A stretch of DNA of 64,000 nucleotides, from positions 16,613,052-16,677,051 of the forward strand of contig NC_091293.1 in NCBI RefSeq assembly GCF_038502225.1, written 5' to 3'. Numbering within the stretch: position 1 is the first letter of the stretch; the number at the start of each line of letters is the position of its first letter. The translations under genes were made by a program, and so were the position numbers. The stretch comes from Cherax quadricarinatus (lineage: Eukaryota; Arthropoda; Malacostraca; Decapoda; Parastacidae). Under the pieces are notes generated by a model. The model saw only the letters and a list, made by a program, of their open reading frames with translations, did no database searches and was not told where the DNA came from. Of this stretch, positions 20,930-31,514 are shown piece by piece.

Positions 20930-21475
20930 GGAACCCTATAGTTGTTTACAGGCTATTCAGGTATTTTATTTCCCCCTCATCCTATCATACTGAGCATACA
21001 TCTTTGGTCATTTTCTGCTGGGTTCTTGGACACATCGGTGTTTGGGGTAATGAACGGGGAGACTCTTCCACTTCATCAGCAGTTCATGACCCAATTTTGT
21101 ACTGGGGTATTCCTTTCTTGGACTGTTTTGTAGTAATCTCTCAAAAACTTTGCAACCGTCGGCAACAATGGTGGTTTGACTTGGTCCACAATAAATTACG
21201 CTCTGTCAAACCATGCTCAGGTTTCTGGCTGGAGTCCAGCAAGGGTGTTTCCTGTGATCATATTTGCTTCAACCTCCTCTTTTCTGCAACATTACAAGCC
21301 CCTGATAATGTGCTGATTGCAACATGAAAGGCCTGTTGGCCTATACTAGGCAGGTCCTTCACAATCCATCCCACTAACAACCCAATTTTCAATTCTACCC
21401 AAGCAATAAGCTTTGATAATTCTATTAACTCACATGCAAGTCCCACTCAAATAAACACTGACAATTCTATTTACT
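20930..21475 (+). mobile_element. 3' end of an RNase H-bearing LINE (Jockey/I-like)
   Basis: The plus strand frame around 21004-21330 reads VLGHIGVWGNERGDS, matching the (V)PGHxGxxGNExAD motif at the end of RNase H domains. It continues WFDLVHNKLRSVKP, as in the region after RNase H in Jockey/I-type LINEs. The 3' UTR with CTAGGCAGGTCC follows. It is truncated and frameshifted, and distinct from families A, B and C. Confidence 0.6.
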
Positions 21476-21477
21476 CA

Positions 21478-21780
21478 TCTTGACTGTGTGCTGATGGAGT
21501 TACAGGAAGCTGACATTGAAGAAATGCTGAACACTGACAATGATGCACCTATTGTGCATTCCTTGAGTGATGATGAAATTAGATGAATTGTGATATACAA
21601 ATAAGCCGTAGAGTTGATATTAACATCATATTGAAGTATTTTGTCGTGCCTAAGAACAGGAATTCCACTGGAACGGATTAATTGCCATTTCAATTAATTT
21701 AAATGAGGAAAATTGACTCAGCATACGAACAAATCGGGATACGAACAAGGTTACAGAACAGATTAAATTTGTAAGCGTCA
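21478..21780 (+). mobile_element. Right-end relic of another Tigger family
   Basis: A short frame at 21478-21583 reads LMELQEADIEEMLNT...SLSDDEIR and stops, resembling the acidic C-terminal tail of Tigger/jerky transposases. After it comes GGAACGGATTAATTGCC and CATACGAACAAATCGG, a typical Tigger subterminal region. No terminal CACTG can be fixed because the next Tigger starts here. Confidence 0.45.
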
Positions 21781-21789
21781 CGTTATGTT

Positions 21790-24117
21790 ATATCTGCCAT
21801 ATGAAGCATTTGAACGCAAAAATTTTGCCTTGCCTCATGATAAAAAACTCACCTCACGTGATTCGTCCGGGACGCGTCCCATGCTTGGCCTCAGCTGCCC
21901 CGTGCGTGCCAGTGTTTACAAGCCAGCCAGTGTGGTCACATATAAGCATACATCCGGTACATTTCATATTATCACAGTGATTTTAGTGCTTGTAGCTGCA
22001 AAATAAGTCACCAAGATAATAAGGCCCCAAGAAAGCTTCTAGTTCCAACCCTGTGGTAAAAAGGGTGAAAATTACTATAAAAATGATGAAAGAGATAATA
22101 GCTAAGTAAGAAAGTGGAGTGCGTGTCTCGGAGCTGGCCAGGTTGTATACCAAACCCCAATCAACCATCGCTACTATCTTGGCCAACCAAATGGCAATCA
22201 AGGAAGCTCTTCTTGCAAAAGGTGCAACTTTGTTTTCGAAACAGAGATCGCAAGTGATAGAAGATGTTGAGGGACTGTTATTGGTGTGGATAAACGAAAA
22301 ACAGATAGCAGGAGATAGCATCTCTCAAGCGATCATATGTGAAAAGGCTAGGAAGTTGCATGATGATTTAATTAGAAAAATGCCTGCAACTAGTGGTGAT
22401 GTGAGTGAATTTAAGGCCAGCAAAGGTTGGTTTGAGAGATTTAAAAATCGTAGTGGCATACATGGCATACATAGTGTGATAAGGCATGATGAGGCTGCCA
22501 GTTCGGACCAAAAAGCAGCTGAAAAATATGTGAAGGAATTCAAGGATTACATAGACAGTGAAGAATTGAAACCTGAACAAGTGTTTAATTGCGACAAAAC
22601 AGGCCTGTTTTGGAAGAAAATGCCAAGCAGGACCTACATTACTCAGGAGGAAAGGCCCTCCCAGGACATAAGCCTATGAAAGACAGGCTTACTCTTCAGA
22701 TGTGTGCTAATGCTAGTGGTGATTGCAAAGTGAAGCCTTTATTGGTGTATCACTCAGAAACTCCCAGAGTGTTCAGGTAAAACAATGTCCTCAAGGCTAA
22801 TTTGTGTGTGATGTGGAGGGCAGACAGTAAGGCATGGGTCACTAGGGACTTTTTCTATGACTGGTTATACCATGCATTTGCTCCCAATGTGAAAAATTAC
22901 CTAATGGAAAAGAAATTAAACCTTAAGTGCCTCCTGATATTAGACAATGCTCCTGGTCATCCTTCAGACTTGGCAGAGCAAATTTCTGGGGACATGAGCT
23001 TCATTAAGGTCAAGTTTTTGCCTCCTAATACCACTCCTCTCATGCAGCCCATGGACCAGCAGGTCATTTCAAACTTCAAAAAACTCTACACAAAAGCTAT
23101 GTTTCAAAAGTGCTTTGAAGTGACCTCAGACACTCGATTGACTCGAAGAGAGTTTTGGAAAAATCACTTTAGTATCCTCAGTTGTGTAAACCTTATAGGT
23201 AAGGCTTGGGAGGTAGTGACTAAGAGGACCTTATACTCTGCTTGGAAGAAACTGTGGCCAGAATGTGTAGAAGAAAGGGATTTTGAAGGGTTTGAGGCTA
23301 ACCCTGAGAAGCGTATGCCAGTTGTGGAATCCATTGTGGCATTGGGGAAGTCCATGGGTTGGAGGTTAGTGGGGAGGATGTGGAAGAGTTGGTGGAGGAG
23401 GACAATGAAGAACTAACCACTGATGAGCTGCAAGATCATCTTCAACAGCAAGAGGCCAGACCTGAGGAAACTGCTTCAGAGGAGGGGAGAGAGAAATTAA
23501 GAAAGTTGCCTACTTCAAAGATTAAGAAAATGTGTGCAAAGTGGGTTGAACTGCAAACCTTTGTGGATGAAAATCACCCTGACACAGCTACTGCAAGCCA
23601 TGTTGGCAATGTGTACAATGACAATGTTATGGATCATTTTAGGAAAGTCTTGAAAGGAACGGGAGGTACAGAGCTCTATGGACAGATTTGTTGTGCGACA
23701 GAGGTCCAGTGACTCTCAAGCTGGTCCTAGTGGCATTAAAAGAAGGGAAGTAACCCCGGAAAAGGACTTGCTACCTAAAGTCCTAATGGAAGGGGATTTC
23801 CCTTCTAAACAATAACAACTTCCACACTCTCCCCTCCTCCCATCCCATCAATCATCACCAGATCTTCAATAAAGGTAAGTGTCATGTATTCTATTCTTAG
23901 TAGAGCAGTAATTGTGCATGTCTTCTTCAGTTTGTGTGTATTAAAATTAATATTTCATGTGGTAAAAAAATTGTTTTTTTTCATACTTTGGGGTGTCAGG
24001 AACGGATTAATTTGATTTCCATTATTTCTTACGGGGAAAATTAATTCGCCTTATGATAATTTCGGCTTATGATGAGCTCTCAGGAACAGATTAATATCGT
24101 AAAGCAGGGGTCCACTG
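21790..24117 (+). mobile_element. Tigger/pogo transposon, degraded, left end missing
   Basis: The right end GGGGTCCACTG (to 24117) and subterminal sequence match the left end of the deleted copy at 14825-15776. The 5' untranslated region around 21795-22020 also matches that copy. The left terminal repeat is absent and replaced by the relic at 21478-21780. The flank after the right end is CA rather than TA, probably mutated. An AATAAA signal lies near 23868. Confidence 0.8.
22020..23814 (+). pseudogene. Tigger transposase, near full length but inactivated
   Basis: The start codon is lost: ATAAGGCCCC stands at 22018 where the sister copy has ATGGGCCCC. A TAA at 22107 replaces a tyrosine codon. 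The following 186 codons give the helix-turn-helix (RVSELARLYTKPQST) and CENP-B-like domain (SEFKASKGWFERFK). The frame shifts near 22650. A TAA after PRVFR near 22779 interrupts the DDE core, which resumes with VMWRADSKAWVTRDFF. The acidic motifs are CDKTGLFWK, LILDNAPGHP and TTPLMQPMDQQ. Further shifts near 23380 and 23650 precede the tail ending LMEGDFPSKQ at 23814. It is better preserved than the copy at 10750 and would have served as the source type for the deleted copy at 14825. Confidence 0.88.
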
Positions 24118-25057
24118 CACTGGTCAGAGAGCCCATCGCAAGTCCAAGTCGTTGGTAAACGAGTACGTTGCTAAGTGAGGAGAGGCTGTATTAGAAAGAA
24201 TAATAAAAAAATAATAAAAAAAAAATCGGAAAAAATCTGAAAATTGACATGTGAGAACGCATGCTATGGGAGGCAGCATCACCATTTATGTTATAAATGA
24301 CTATAATTCCTTGTATGAACATAGTACAACAATGATTCTAATACCAGAGTGTTGCCAATGTGTTAAACTATTTTTCTATATGATTAGCTCAATTTTTGTA
24401 TTTTTTTTTTCATTCATGCCCTGTGCACCTTAGTAACTTTATTCAGGTATACACAAATACAGTTACATAGATTATCATACATAGCAGAATATGTGTAGAG
24501 AACTTAGAATAATCCAAAAAAGTCAGAGTGACATATTTCCACTGGGTTCTTTTACTGCCCCTTAAGCACAGAAAAAGTAATCAAAGTTTGAAAAATCCTT
24601 AATTATACAAAATAATGCACAGTTTAATAGAGTAAAAACCTTAAATAACAGAGAAAAAATACCATAAACAACCAAGAAAACAAAATGAATTAAAAAACAC
24701 ATGAAATAGAACACAAGGAATTTACAGCGAATGAACACACGTCTGACTGAGACCAACTACAAGGCAAAGGTCTTAGGTGTATACAACAGGAATTGGGGAA
24801 ACTTTGCACATGCAAAAAAATGGCGCGGAATGTGAAAACTGGTGCGGCTGTGTTTGCTCAGCACTCGATCATGTGTTCATGACCAGATGGAAAAATATGG
24901 CGAATTATTTCGTCATGAACCGATCTGTTCATGTTTAGAAGCGTTCGTGACCAGAGGCTCCACTGTACTGTAATTCATGCAAGCCTGTTTTCTTTGGTAT
25001 ACTGTAATACGTGCAACCCAGTTTTCTTTGGTATACGTATGGTATATATACAGTAAA
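24118..25057. other. Mosaic of short repeat fragments
   Basis: 24121-24192 resembles a MITE end (AACGAGTACGTTGCTAAGTG). 24430-24560 looks like an antisense 3' end of a dispersed element (TTTATTCAGGTATACACAAA). 24870-24965 ends CAGAGGCTCCACTG followed by TA, a further Tigger-like right terminus. No coding sequence is supported. Confidence 0.4.
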
Positions 25058-25895
25058 TATAAATGAAATTGAAAGAAACTCAAAATATTTCTTATGCCAA
25101 ATCAAAGTCGAGAACAACATCCAGTATTGGGCCCTTACTTAAACGAGATAGGTCCTACGCAGATGACAGCAAAGAAATGAGTGAGCTATTCAAGTTCTAA
25201 TATGATTTAGTTTTTAGCGAGCTGCTAACCAGACTGAGTCGATGACCTAAATGAGTTTTTTATGAGACAAATTTTGGTAGACTCGAACCTATCTGATACT
25301 ATCCTGACACCAAATGACTTCGAAAAGGCAATAAATGACATGCCCATGCACTCTGCCCCAGGCCCAGATTCATGGAACTCCGTGTTCATCAAGAACTGAA
25401 AGAAGTGCTTTTAACATCCCATGGAGAGGGAGCATGGACACGGGTCATCCCACAGCTGCTAAAAACAACAGACGTAGCCCCACTCCACATAAGGGGCAGT
25501 AAATGCTATGCACGTAAAGGACCCAAAGATCTGGAATTCATCACCAGAACACTAAAGGACCCTTGCCAACCACCTATATACACATTAGTTACACAACCCA
25601 GGGCAAGTTGGGTTTAGAGCAAGCCGCTCCTGCCTGTCCCAGCTACTGAACCACTAAGACAAGGTCTTAGATGGAGGACAAAGAAAAGCAAATGTAGTAT
25701 ACACAGACTTTGTGAAAGCCTTCAATAAGTGCAACCATGGTGTAATAGTGCACAAAATGCATGATAAAGGAATAACAAGATAAGATGGTAGATGGATCTA
25801 TAACTTCCTAACAAACAGAACACAAAGGATAATAGTAAACAGTAAAATCTGTGCCTTGTGAAAAGCTGCTTCACAAGGGACAGTACTCCTCCCCC

Positions 25896-26034
25896 CCCTC
25901 AAGGGACGTTCCTTGAAGGAATTGGATCTGTTCTCCAGTTCCCTAAATTAAGTCGGAATACCTTCCATCTCCTCCCCCCCACAGGTGCTGTATATTCCTA
26001 TGGGTTTAGCACTTCCCCATTATAAAAATACTAT
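25896..26034 (-). mobile_element. SINE-like insert inside LINE A
   Basis: LINE A's VPQGT...ILISDI region is interrupted by about 140 bases containing CAAGGGACGTTCCTTGAAGG and, at the far end, GGGTTTAGCACTTCCCCATT. The flanks AGTACTCCTCCCC and AGTACTCTCCCC look like a diverged target duplication. The orientation is inferred from the AT-rich (tail-like) right side. Confidence 0.45.
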
Positions 26035-26084
26035 AAGTACTCTCCCCCAGCCTGTTCCTTATCCTCATATCCGACATATACAGA

Positions 26085-26092
26085 GATGTAAG
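26085..26092 (+). repeat. 8-bp hAT target-site duplication, left copy
   Basis: GATGTAAG, repeated exactly at 30184-30191 on the other side of the hAT element. Removing the element and one copy restores the LINE A sequence. Confidence 0.92.
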
Positions 26093-26543
26093 CAGGGCTG
26101 GATTAAGAAGTCTCCGGGCCCTAGGCTATTCAGATTGGCGGGGCCCCTTTGAGTTACGGGTAAGCGAAGCGACCCCTTCCAGCTTGGGAGGGGGGGTTCG
26201 GTGTGAGCCTGTTTAAGGTCTAATTAAATACATTCTGGCTATTTAGATTAAATTTAATAGGGAAAGTACATCAAGACAACCAAAACCATTTACCAACAGC
26301 CATTATAAGTATCTTGTTAAATCATGCATTTTAAAGAGAATAAACTCAAGACAGCATAGTATTACTAGATTAGGCTATTAAAGTAGTGACATCATGTACC
26401 TATTATATTCAGCATAACCACTACAGCACTATTATTCCCTTTATAAATCATTGACCATTATTGTTATCATTGCATCATGCATAAGACTATCAAATCATAT
26501 AAACTCAAGAAAGTAAAGAATTGTTTATATTCACAGGCACTTC

Positions 26544-29015
26544 TTAAATAAATTTTTTTCTGGATTTCATATTGGCAAAATCATTAATTATATTCTGAAA
26601 ATCAATATTTCTTGTTAGATCAGACTCAATGGCCAACAAGGCTAGGTTACACAATTTGTCTTGGCTCATTGTTGAACGGAGCTGGTTTTTCACTCTTTTC
26701 AAAACAGAAAATGAACGTTCTCCTTCACAGTTAGTAGCTGGAAGTGTTAGGTAAAGGCGATACACTATGTCAACATTAGGGAAGGTTTCTGAGATACCTG
26801 CATTTCTTAAATGTTTCAAAGCAGCTGAGGGCGCACATTTTTCAGGTGGAGCTTTAATCTGATTCATATACCCAGAAAAATTAACTATTTCTTCAACAAA
26901 TTTGTCCTGAACATCTGCTGAAAGGTGTTGTTGCAACTTTAATGCAGCTTCTCTCAATTCTGCATCTGGCATAGTAGTAATTTTGAACAGAAATCCAAAC
27001 TTGTCATTGAGATTCTGGTAGATTTCTTTTCTTTTCACCAATTCTATAATCAGTGAATCCAGAATGACGAAGTATGTAGCTGTCTTACATTTCTGCCTTG
27101 GTAGCAACACAATTTCGTTGTCTGGCTCTTCAAAATTGCGTTTCCTCTTCCTTGACAGCTGATGATCAGCCCGGTAACTGTAGTCTTTCACCAGCAGTTT
27201 AACTTTCTCTTCAAACATTTCAAAAGCTTCATCATTGCGAAGTGAGCTTACAAATTCCAGTAAGCCTGCATAGAGGTTAGCACAAGTAGCCATTTAAATT
27301 TCAATTTTCTGAAGTGTCTTGTTCGTGGCATTTAACTGTTCCAGTATACAGTCCCAAAGCACACAGAGTAAGGCCAATTCAAAATCTTCCAATTTTGATG
27401 CTAAGCTGGCTGCTTCGCTTCTTGTAGTTGCTGTCTGGTCTTCATCCTCTGCTATTTGGATCAAAGCAGAACATATTTCAGCAAAGCTGTCTTTCAAAGC
27501 ATGTGTTGCATCATGCTGCGCTGACCACCTTGTTGTTGATAATGATTTGATGACATCTCCATGAATGGTTGACTTGAGTATACTCCACCGATGCGTTGAA
27601 GCAGAGAAAAAATTAAAGAGTGCTTGTAAAAGTCCAAAAAATGAAACTGCAGTGACACAACACTCCGCAGCACATGACCCAACAAGATTAAGAGAATGTG
27701 CTGAGCAGGGAACATATTCAGCAAGTGGGTTGATTTGCTTGATACGGGCTTGCAATCCATTATATTTACCCGACATGTTACTTGTATTGTCGTAGCTCTG
27801 GCCACGGCAATCTATAATAGAGAGATTATGTTCAAGCAGAGTATCCAGTACTACATTCATCATTGTTTCTCCATCATGGCCTGAAAGAGGAATGAATTTT
27901 ATAAAGCACTCTACAGGCTTACCACTGGAGTTGACAAAGCGAGCAATGAATGTCAATTGATCTGTATGTGAAATATCTGGTGTTGAATCTACACTTATTG
28001 CAAAGTATTTTGCAGTTTTCACAGCTGCTATGATGTTATTGAGGACCTTCTAAGTCATCAGTTCAGTAAATTCATTGCATATAGTAGATGACATGTAAGA
28101 TACAATGCCTCTTCCTGCATTCCCAAGGCGTGACACATGATTTGCTAAGAATGGATCGAATTGTGCTAACAAATCTATGATCCCTAGGAAATTGTCACTG
28201 TTTTCCGAACCAAAAACCTCATTTTCTCCATGGAAAGCAAGTCCTCTTAGAGCTAAGAATTTTACAACAGCAACAACTCTTTCCAGAACTTTTCTCCAAT
28301 AAGTGCGCTCTTTTTCAGTTTGATTTTCCAAATGAGAATCCAATAAGCCTTTTTTCTGTGCACGAAATACACTGGCTAAAATGCAGCTCCTGTGAGTGGT
28401 GCTGTTTTCATGTTCCTCGAAACGCTTGGAATTTTTCCAGTCATTGAACCCCTGTGTGAAGGTATTTTCTTTGGTAGAAAATAGCTTGCATGCTGAACAG
28501 TACACTTTTCCTGAGCTTTCAGAGTATACCATCCATGATCTTTTCACAGTTTCTGAATTTGCAAGCTTCCTATAAAACATAGATGACTTTAAACAACAAC
28601 GACTTCAATCATCATCATAAATCCTTGCTGATTTCCTAAAGTCTATGTTCAGAGTTTGACTGAAGTTTTCTGCAATGAAAGCATTACGTAGAGAATCTGG
28701 GATTACATTTGGCCATGAGGCAGGATCTTTTAAGACAAATCCTGTGGATGAAATGTCCATTGAGACATTGAGAGGAGACACAAAAGAAGTAGATGCTGGC
28801 TGAGAAATAATGGAGGGAGGGCTTCCTGTATGATCTGACGTATCTGCAGATTCAACTGTACTGGTAACATCAGAAACTGTTTTCGTGAGCATGTCTGTGA
28901 TCTTTCTGCAGCTTCCTACATCTTTCTTTTTCTGTTCTTCTTCTTGAATTTTCTTCTTTCTTTTCTGTGACCCACTCACATAAGAACGTCCAACATCACA
29001 TTCACGAGATGCCAT
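26544..29015 (-). pseudogene. hAT transposase (TTF zinc finger, DUF4371, hAT dimerisation), three nonsense codons
   Basis: A single minus-strand frame of 824 codons runs from ATG 29015 to the stop at 26544, interrupted only by stops at 28605-28607 (TGA), 28050-28052 (TAG) and 27294-27296 (TAA), with no frameshift. Residues 1-135 are a basic, Ser/Thr-rich leader. About 160-200 is a TTF-type zinc finger (VYCSACKLF...THRSC). The hAT RNase H fold then has D343 (SVDSTPD), D409 (GQSYDNTSNM) and E764 (NCEGERSFSVLKR). The C-terminus is the dimerisation domain (LCNLALLAIESDL). Intact relatives cut and paste with 8-bp duplications in the nucleus. The pattern of three isolated stops suggests a recently active copy; readthrough is possible but not implied. 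Confidence 0.9.
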
Positions 29016-29494
29016 AATGAGGATGTATCACTGTCTGTAATCATGCAAATACAAATTTTTCATTATCAATTATTATTAATTATTTAATTATTATTAAAAA
29101 AAAATTTCTGTCAATTGGGGGGATATGGCCCTTGTAGCCCCCTTTCCTCTGGCTGCACATCTAAAAATTCAAAATATTACCAGAAAGGAGTCATATACAG
29201 AACTTTTACCATAGATTTGGTTAGTGATTTGGGCTACGAATATTTTAGTAATTCATCCTCCTTGATCTCCAATTTACTTAAACAGAAATCATACTGAGTC
29301 CAAGAACAATGCACAATGGCATTTATATTACCATTTTCATAACTAAACTAATCATTATGTTTTGCATGATATATGGGCTACCACCATAGATAAGGACATG
29401 AGAATTAAAGAATGCAGGGACAATTTTCAGTTTCACCAAACCAACGATTTACTGATGTGGCTTATGTGTTTCTGGGGAAATATGTAGTAAATTA

Positions 29495-29568
29495 ATTGAT
29501 GTTCTACATCACTTCCGTCGCAACTTGAAAACTAAGCATTTGCGACGGAAGTGATGTAGAACATCAAT
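29495..29568. repeat. Perfect 29-bp inverted repeat inside the hAT element
   Basis: Arms 29495-29523 and 29540-29568 are exact reverse complements with a 16-base spacer, containing TCACTTCCGTCGCAA. It lies 480 bases downstream of the transposase start in the non-coding region and may be a cruciform, a transposase-binding site or a small foldback insertion. Confidence 0.85.
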
Positions 29569-30183
29569 CAATTGAGATCTGTTATTGAAATGATAAAGAC
29601 TTAAAGACAGGACAAAGTGCTTTTAAAACCTACAAACGGAAGTCAGTTTGCATTTTTAGGTTTTTCTTTATAGTATTTTTACCAAAAATGCGTCTTTACT
29701 GGTCCATGCGTTTTTACTGGTCAAGTAACCCTATCAGGTACCTCCCTTAACATTTAGAGGCGAAAACAAACATTTATCCATACACATCAATGTCTATCAA
29801 CAACAGTTCAGTTAATTTGTCACAGTACAAATCTAGATAACGTGTAATTACTACAGAAAATTGGAGAGGAATCTCCCATACTCACCCATTAGCGGGAAAA
29901 CACAGCTGTTCTGATGTAAACAAAGGCATGTTGAGTGTTGCCATCTATGGTTAGGTTTATTTATTTTTATTTTATTTTATTTCATTATTTATTTTTGTTT
30001 TGATTAATTTTTAAAAATCAATTTTACTCTCCAAACACTTGAACTTTTTAGGTAGGGACCCCTTTGCACTTGCACCATGTGCGCAGTCTTGGATGAGCCC
30101 TTAAACCCCTTGGACCGCAGGGCCCCCAAATGTGCGGGGCTCTAGGCAAATGCCTCGTTTGCCTATGCGGTAATCCAGCCCTG

Positions 30184-30191
30184 GATGTAAG
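30184..30191 (+). repeat. 8-bp hAT target-site duplication, right copy
   Basis: GATGTAAG, exact copy of 26085-26092, after which the LINE A sequence resumes. Confidence 0.92.
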
Positions 30192-31231
30192 CCACATCAT
30201 TGTATCTTCCTCTGCAGATGACACCCGAATTTGCATGACAGTGTAATCCATCGATGGCACTGAAAGACTCCAATTGGACATCAACCAAATCTTTACATGG
30301 ACCACAGAAAATAATATGAATTTCAATGAAGAGAAATTTCAATTCAACATGGAAAGCTTAAGGGAATTAAAAGTGCATGGAGTTTAAAACATTTTCAATT
30401 CGATATGGAAAACTCGGGGAAATTAAAAGTGTAAGGAGTAAAAACAAATTCCAATCACATAATAGAGTGAAAAACTAATGTGAAAGACCTGGGAGTGTTA
30501 ATCTCAGAGAATCTCACTTTCAAGGATCACAACAATGTATCTACCACATCTCCTAGGAAAATGATAGGATGGATAATGAGAACCTTCAAAACAAGGGATG
30601 CCAATCCCACGATGATTCTCTTCAAAATGCTTGTTATCTCTAGGCTGGAATATTGCTGCACACCAACGGCCCCTTTCAAAGCAGGCAAAATTACAGACCT
30701 GGAGAATGTACAGAGAACTTTCACAGCACATATATGTATGATAAAGCACCTAAATTACTGGAATAGTTGAAGTCTGTTGATTTGTACTCTCTTGAAAGCA
30801 AGTGAGAAAGATTCATGATAATATACACTTTGAAAATCCTAGAGGAAATAATCCCATATTAGCACATGAAAATCACTCATTATAAAAGCAACAGACTGGG
30901 CAGTAGATGCAACAATGAAAAGCAGGGAAGCTACGAGTATACTAAGAGACAACACAATAAGTGTCAGGAGTCTAAGACTGTTCAACTGCCTCCCAGTGTA
31001 CATAAGGGGGATTACAAATGGACCCCTGGTTGTCTACAAGAAGGCTCTGGATACGCACTTAAAGTCAGTACCTGACCAGCCGGGCTGTGGTTCGTACGTC
31101 GGTCTGCATGCAGCCAACAGCAACAAAAATAATTTGGTTGATCAGGCTCTGATCCACCAGGAGGCCTGGTCTCAGACTGGGCTGCGTGGGCGCTGATCCC
31201 AGAAACCATCTCCAGGTATAATATACACAAC

Positions 31232-31332
31232 ACACACAATCAGTGAAGAGGCAGGGCCAGGAGCTATAACTCGACCCCTGCAACCACAAATAGGTGAGTA
31301 CACACATACATACATACATACATACATACATA
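31232..31332 (+). repeat. LINE C 3' tail fragment and (CATA)n microsatellite
   Basis: GAAGAGGCAGGGCCAGGAGC and CGACCCCTGCAACCACAAAT match the 3' end of LINE family C. They are followed by AGGTGAGTAC and a (CATA)n run (31301-31332). Only the last 60 or so bases of the LINE are present. Confidence 0.7.
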
Positions 31333-31514
31333 AAGAATATAGTGTTGACGAGTGTGAGAAGGTAGGTGGGACAAGCTTTTAAGGGCAACATTGTAAGACG
31401 GTGCTAGGGTCAAGTCCCAGGAGGGTTGTGTCAGGTTACAAGAAGTTGCGGCCAGTCATTACACCGCACAAGACACTCTCACACGCACACACATGCACAC
31501 ACACACACTCACAC

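Larger units (their letters stand above)
26093..30183 (-). mobile_element. hAT-superfamily DNA transposon, 4.1 kb, with target duplication
   Basis: Ends are CAGGGCTGGATTA inverted repeats (26093-26105 and complement to 30183), with the identical 8-bp target GATGTAAG outside each. The interior encodes a ZMYM/TTF-finger type hAT transposase on the minus strand. A 1.1-kb non-coding region upstream of it (29016-30183) includes a perfect 29-bp inverted repeat. The exact target duplication indicates a recent insertion. Confidence 0.93.
25058..31215 (+). mobile_element. LINE family A, sense copy split by a SINE-like insert and a hAT element
   Basis: The LINE A sequence runs 25058-25895, about 26035-26092 and 30192-31215. 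Recognisable pieces are IGPLL, DFEKAINDMPMHSAPGPDS and NSVFIKN before the break. After it come the RT palm (SSADDTRI-like), MRTFKTRDANPTMILFK and the C-terminal SVPDQPGCGSYVGL. Every piece is broken by stops and frameshifts. It is older than the hAT at 26093, which cuts it between adjacent codons. Confidence 0.85.

Noticed and set aside
31401..31514. LINE C ORF2 starting at 31401
   Set aside because: The first 38 codons are a CA-rich microsatellite and unrelated sequence. Homology to copy 2 begins near 31515.
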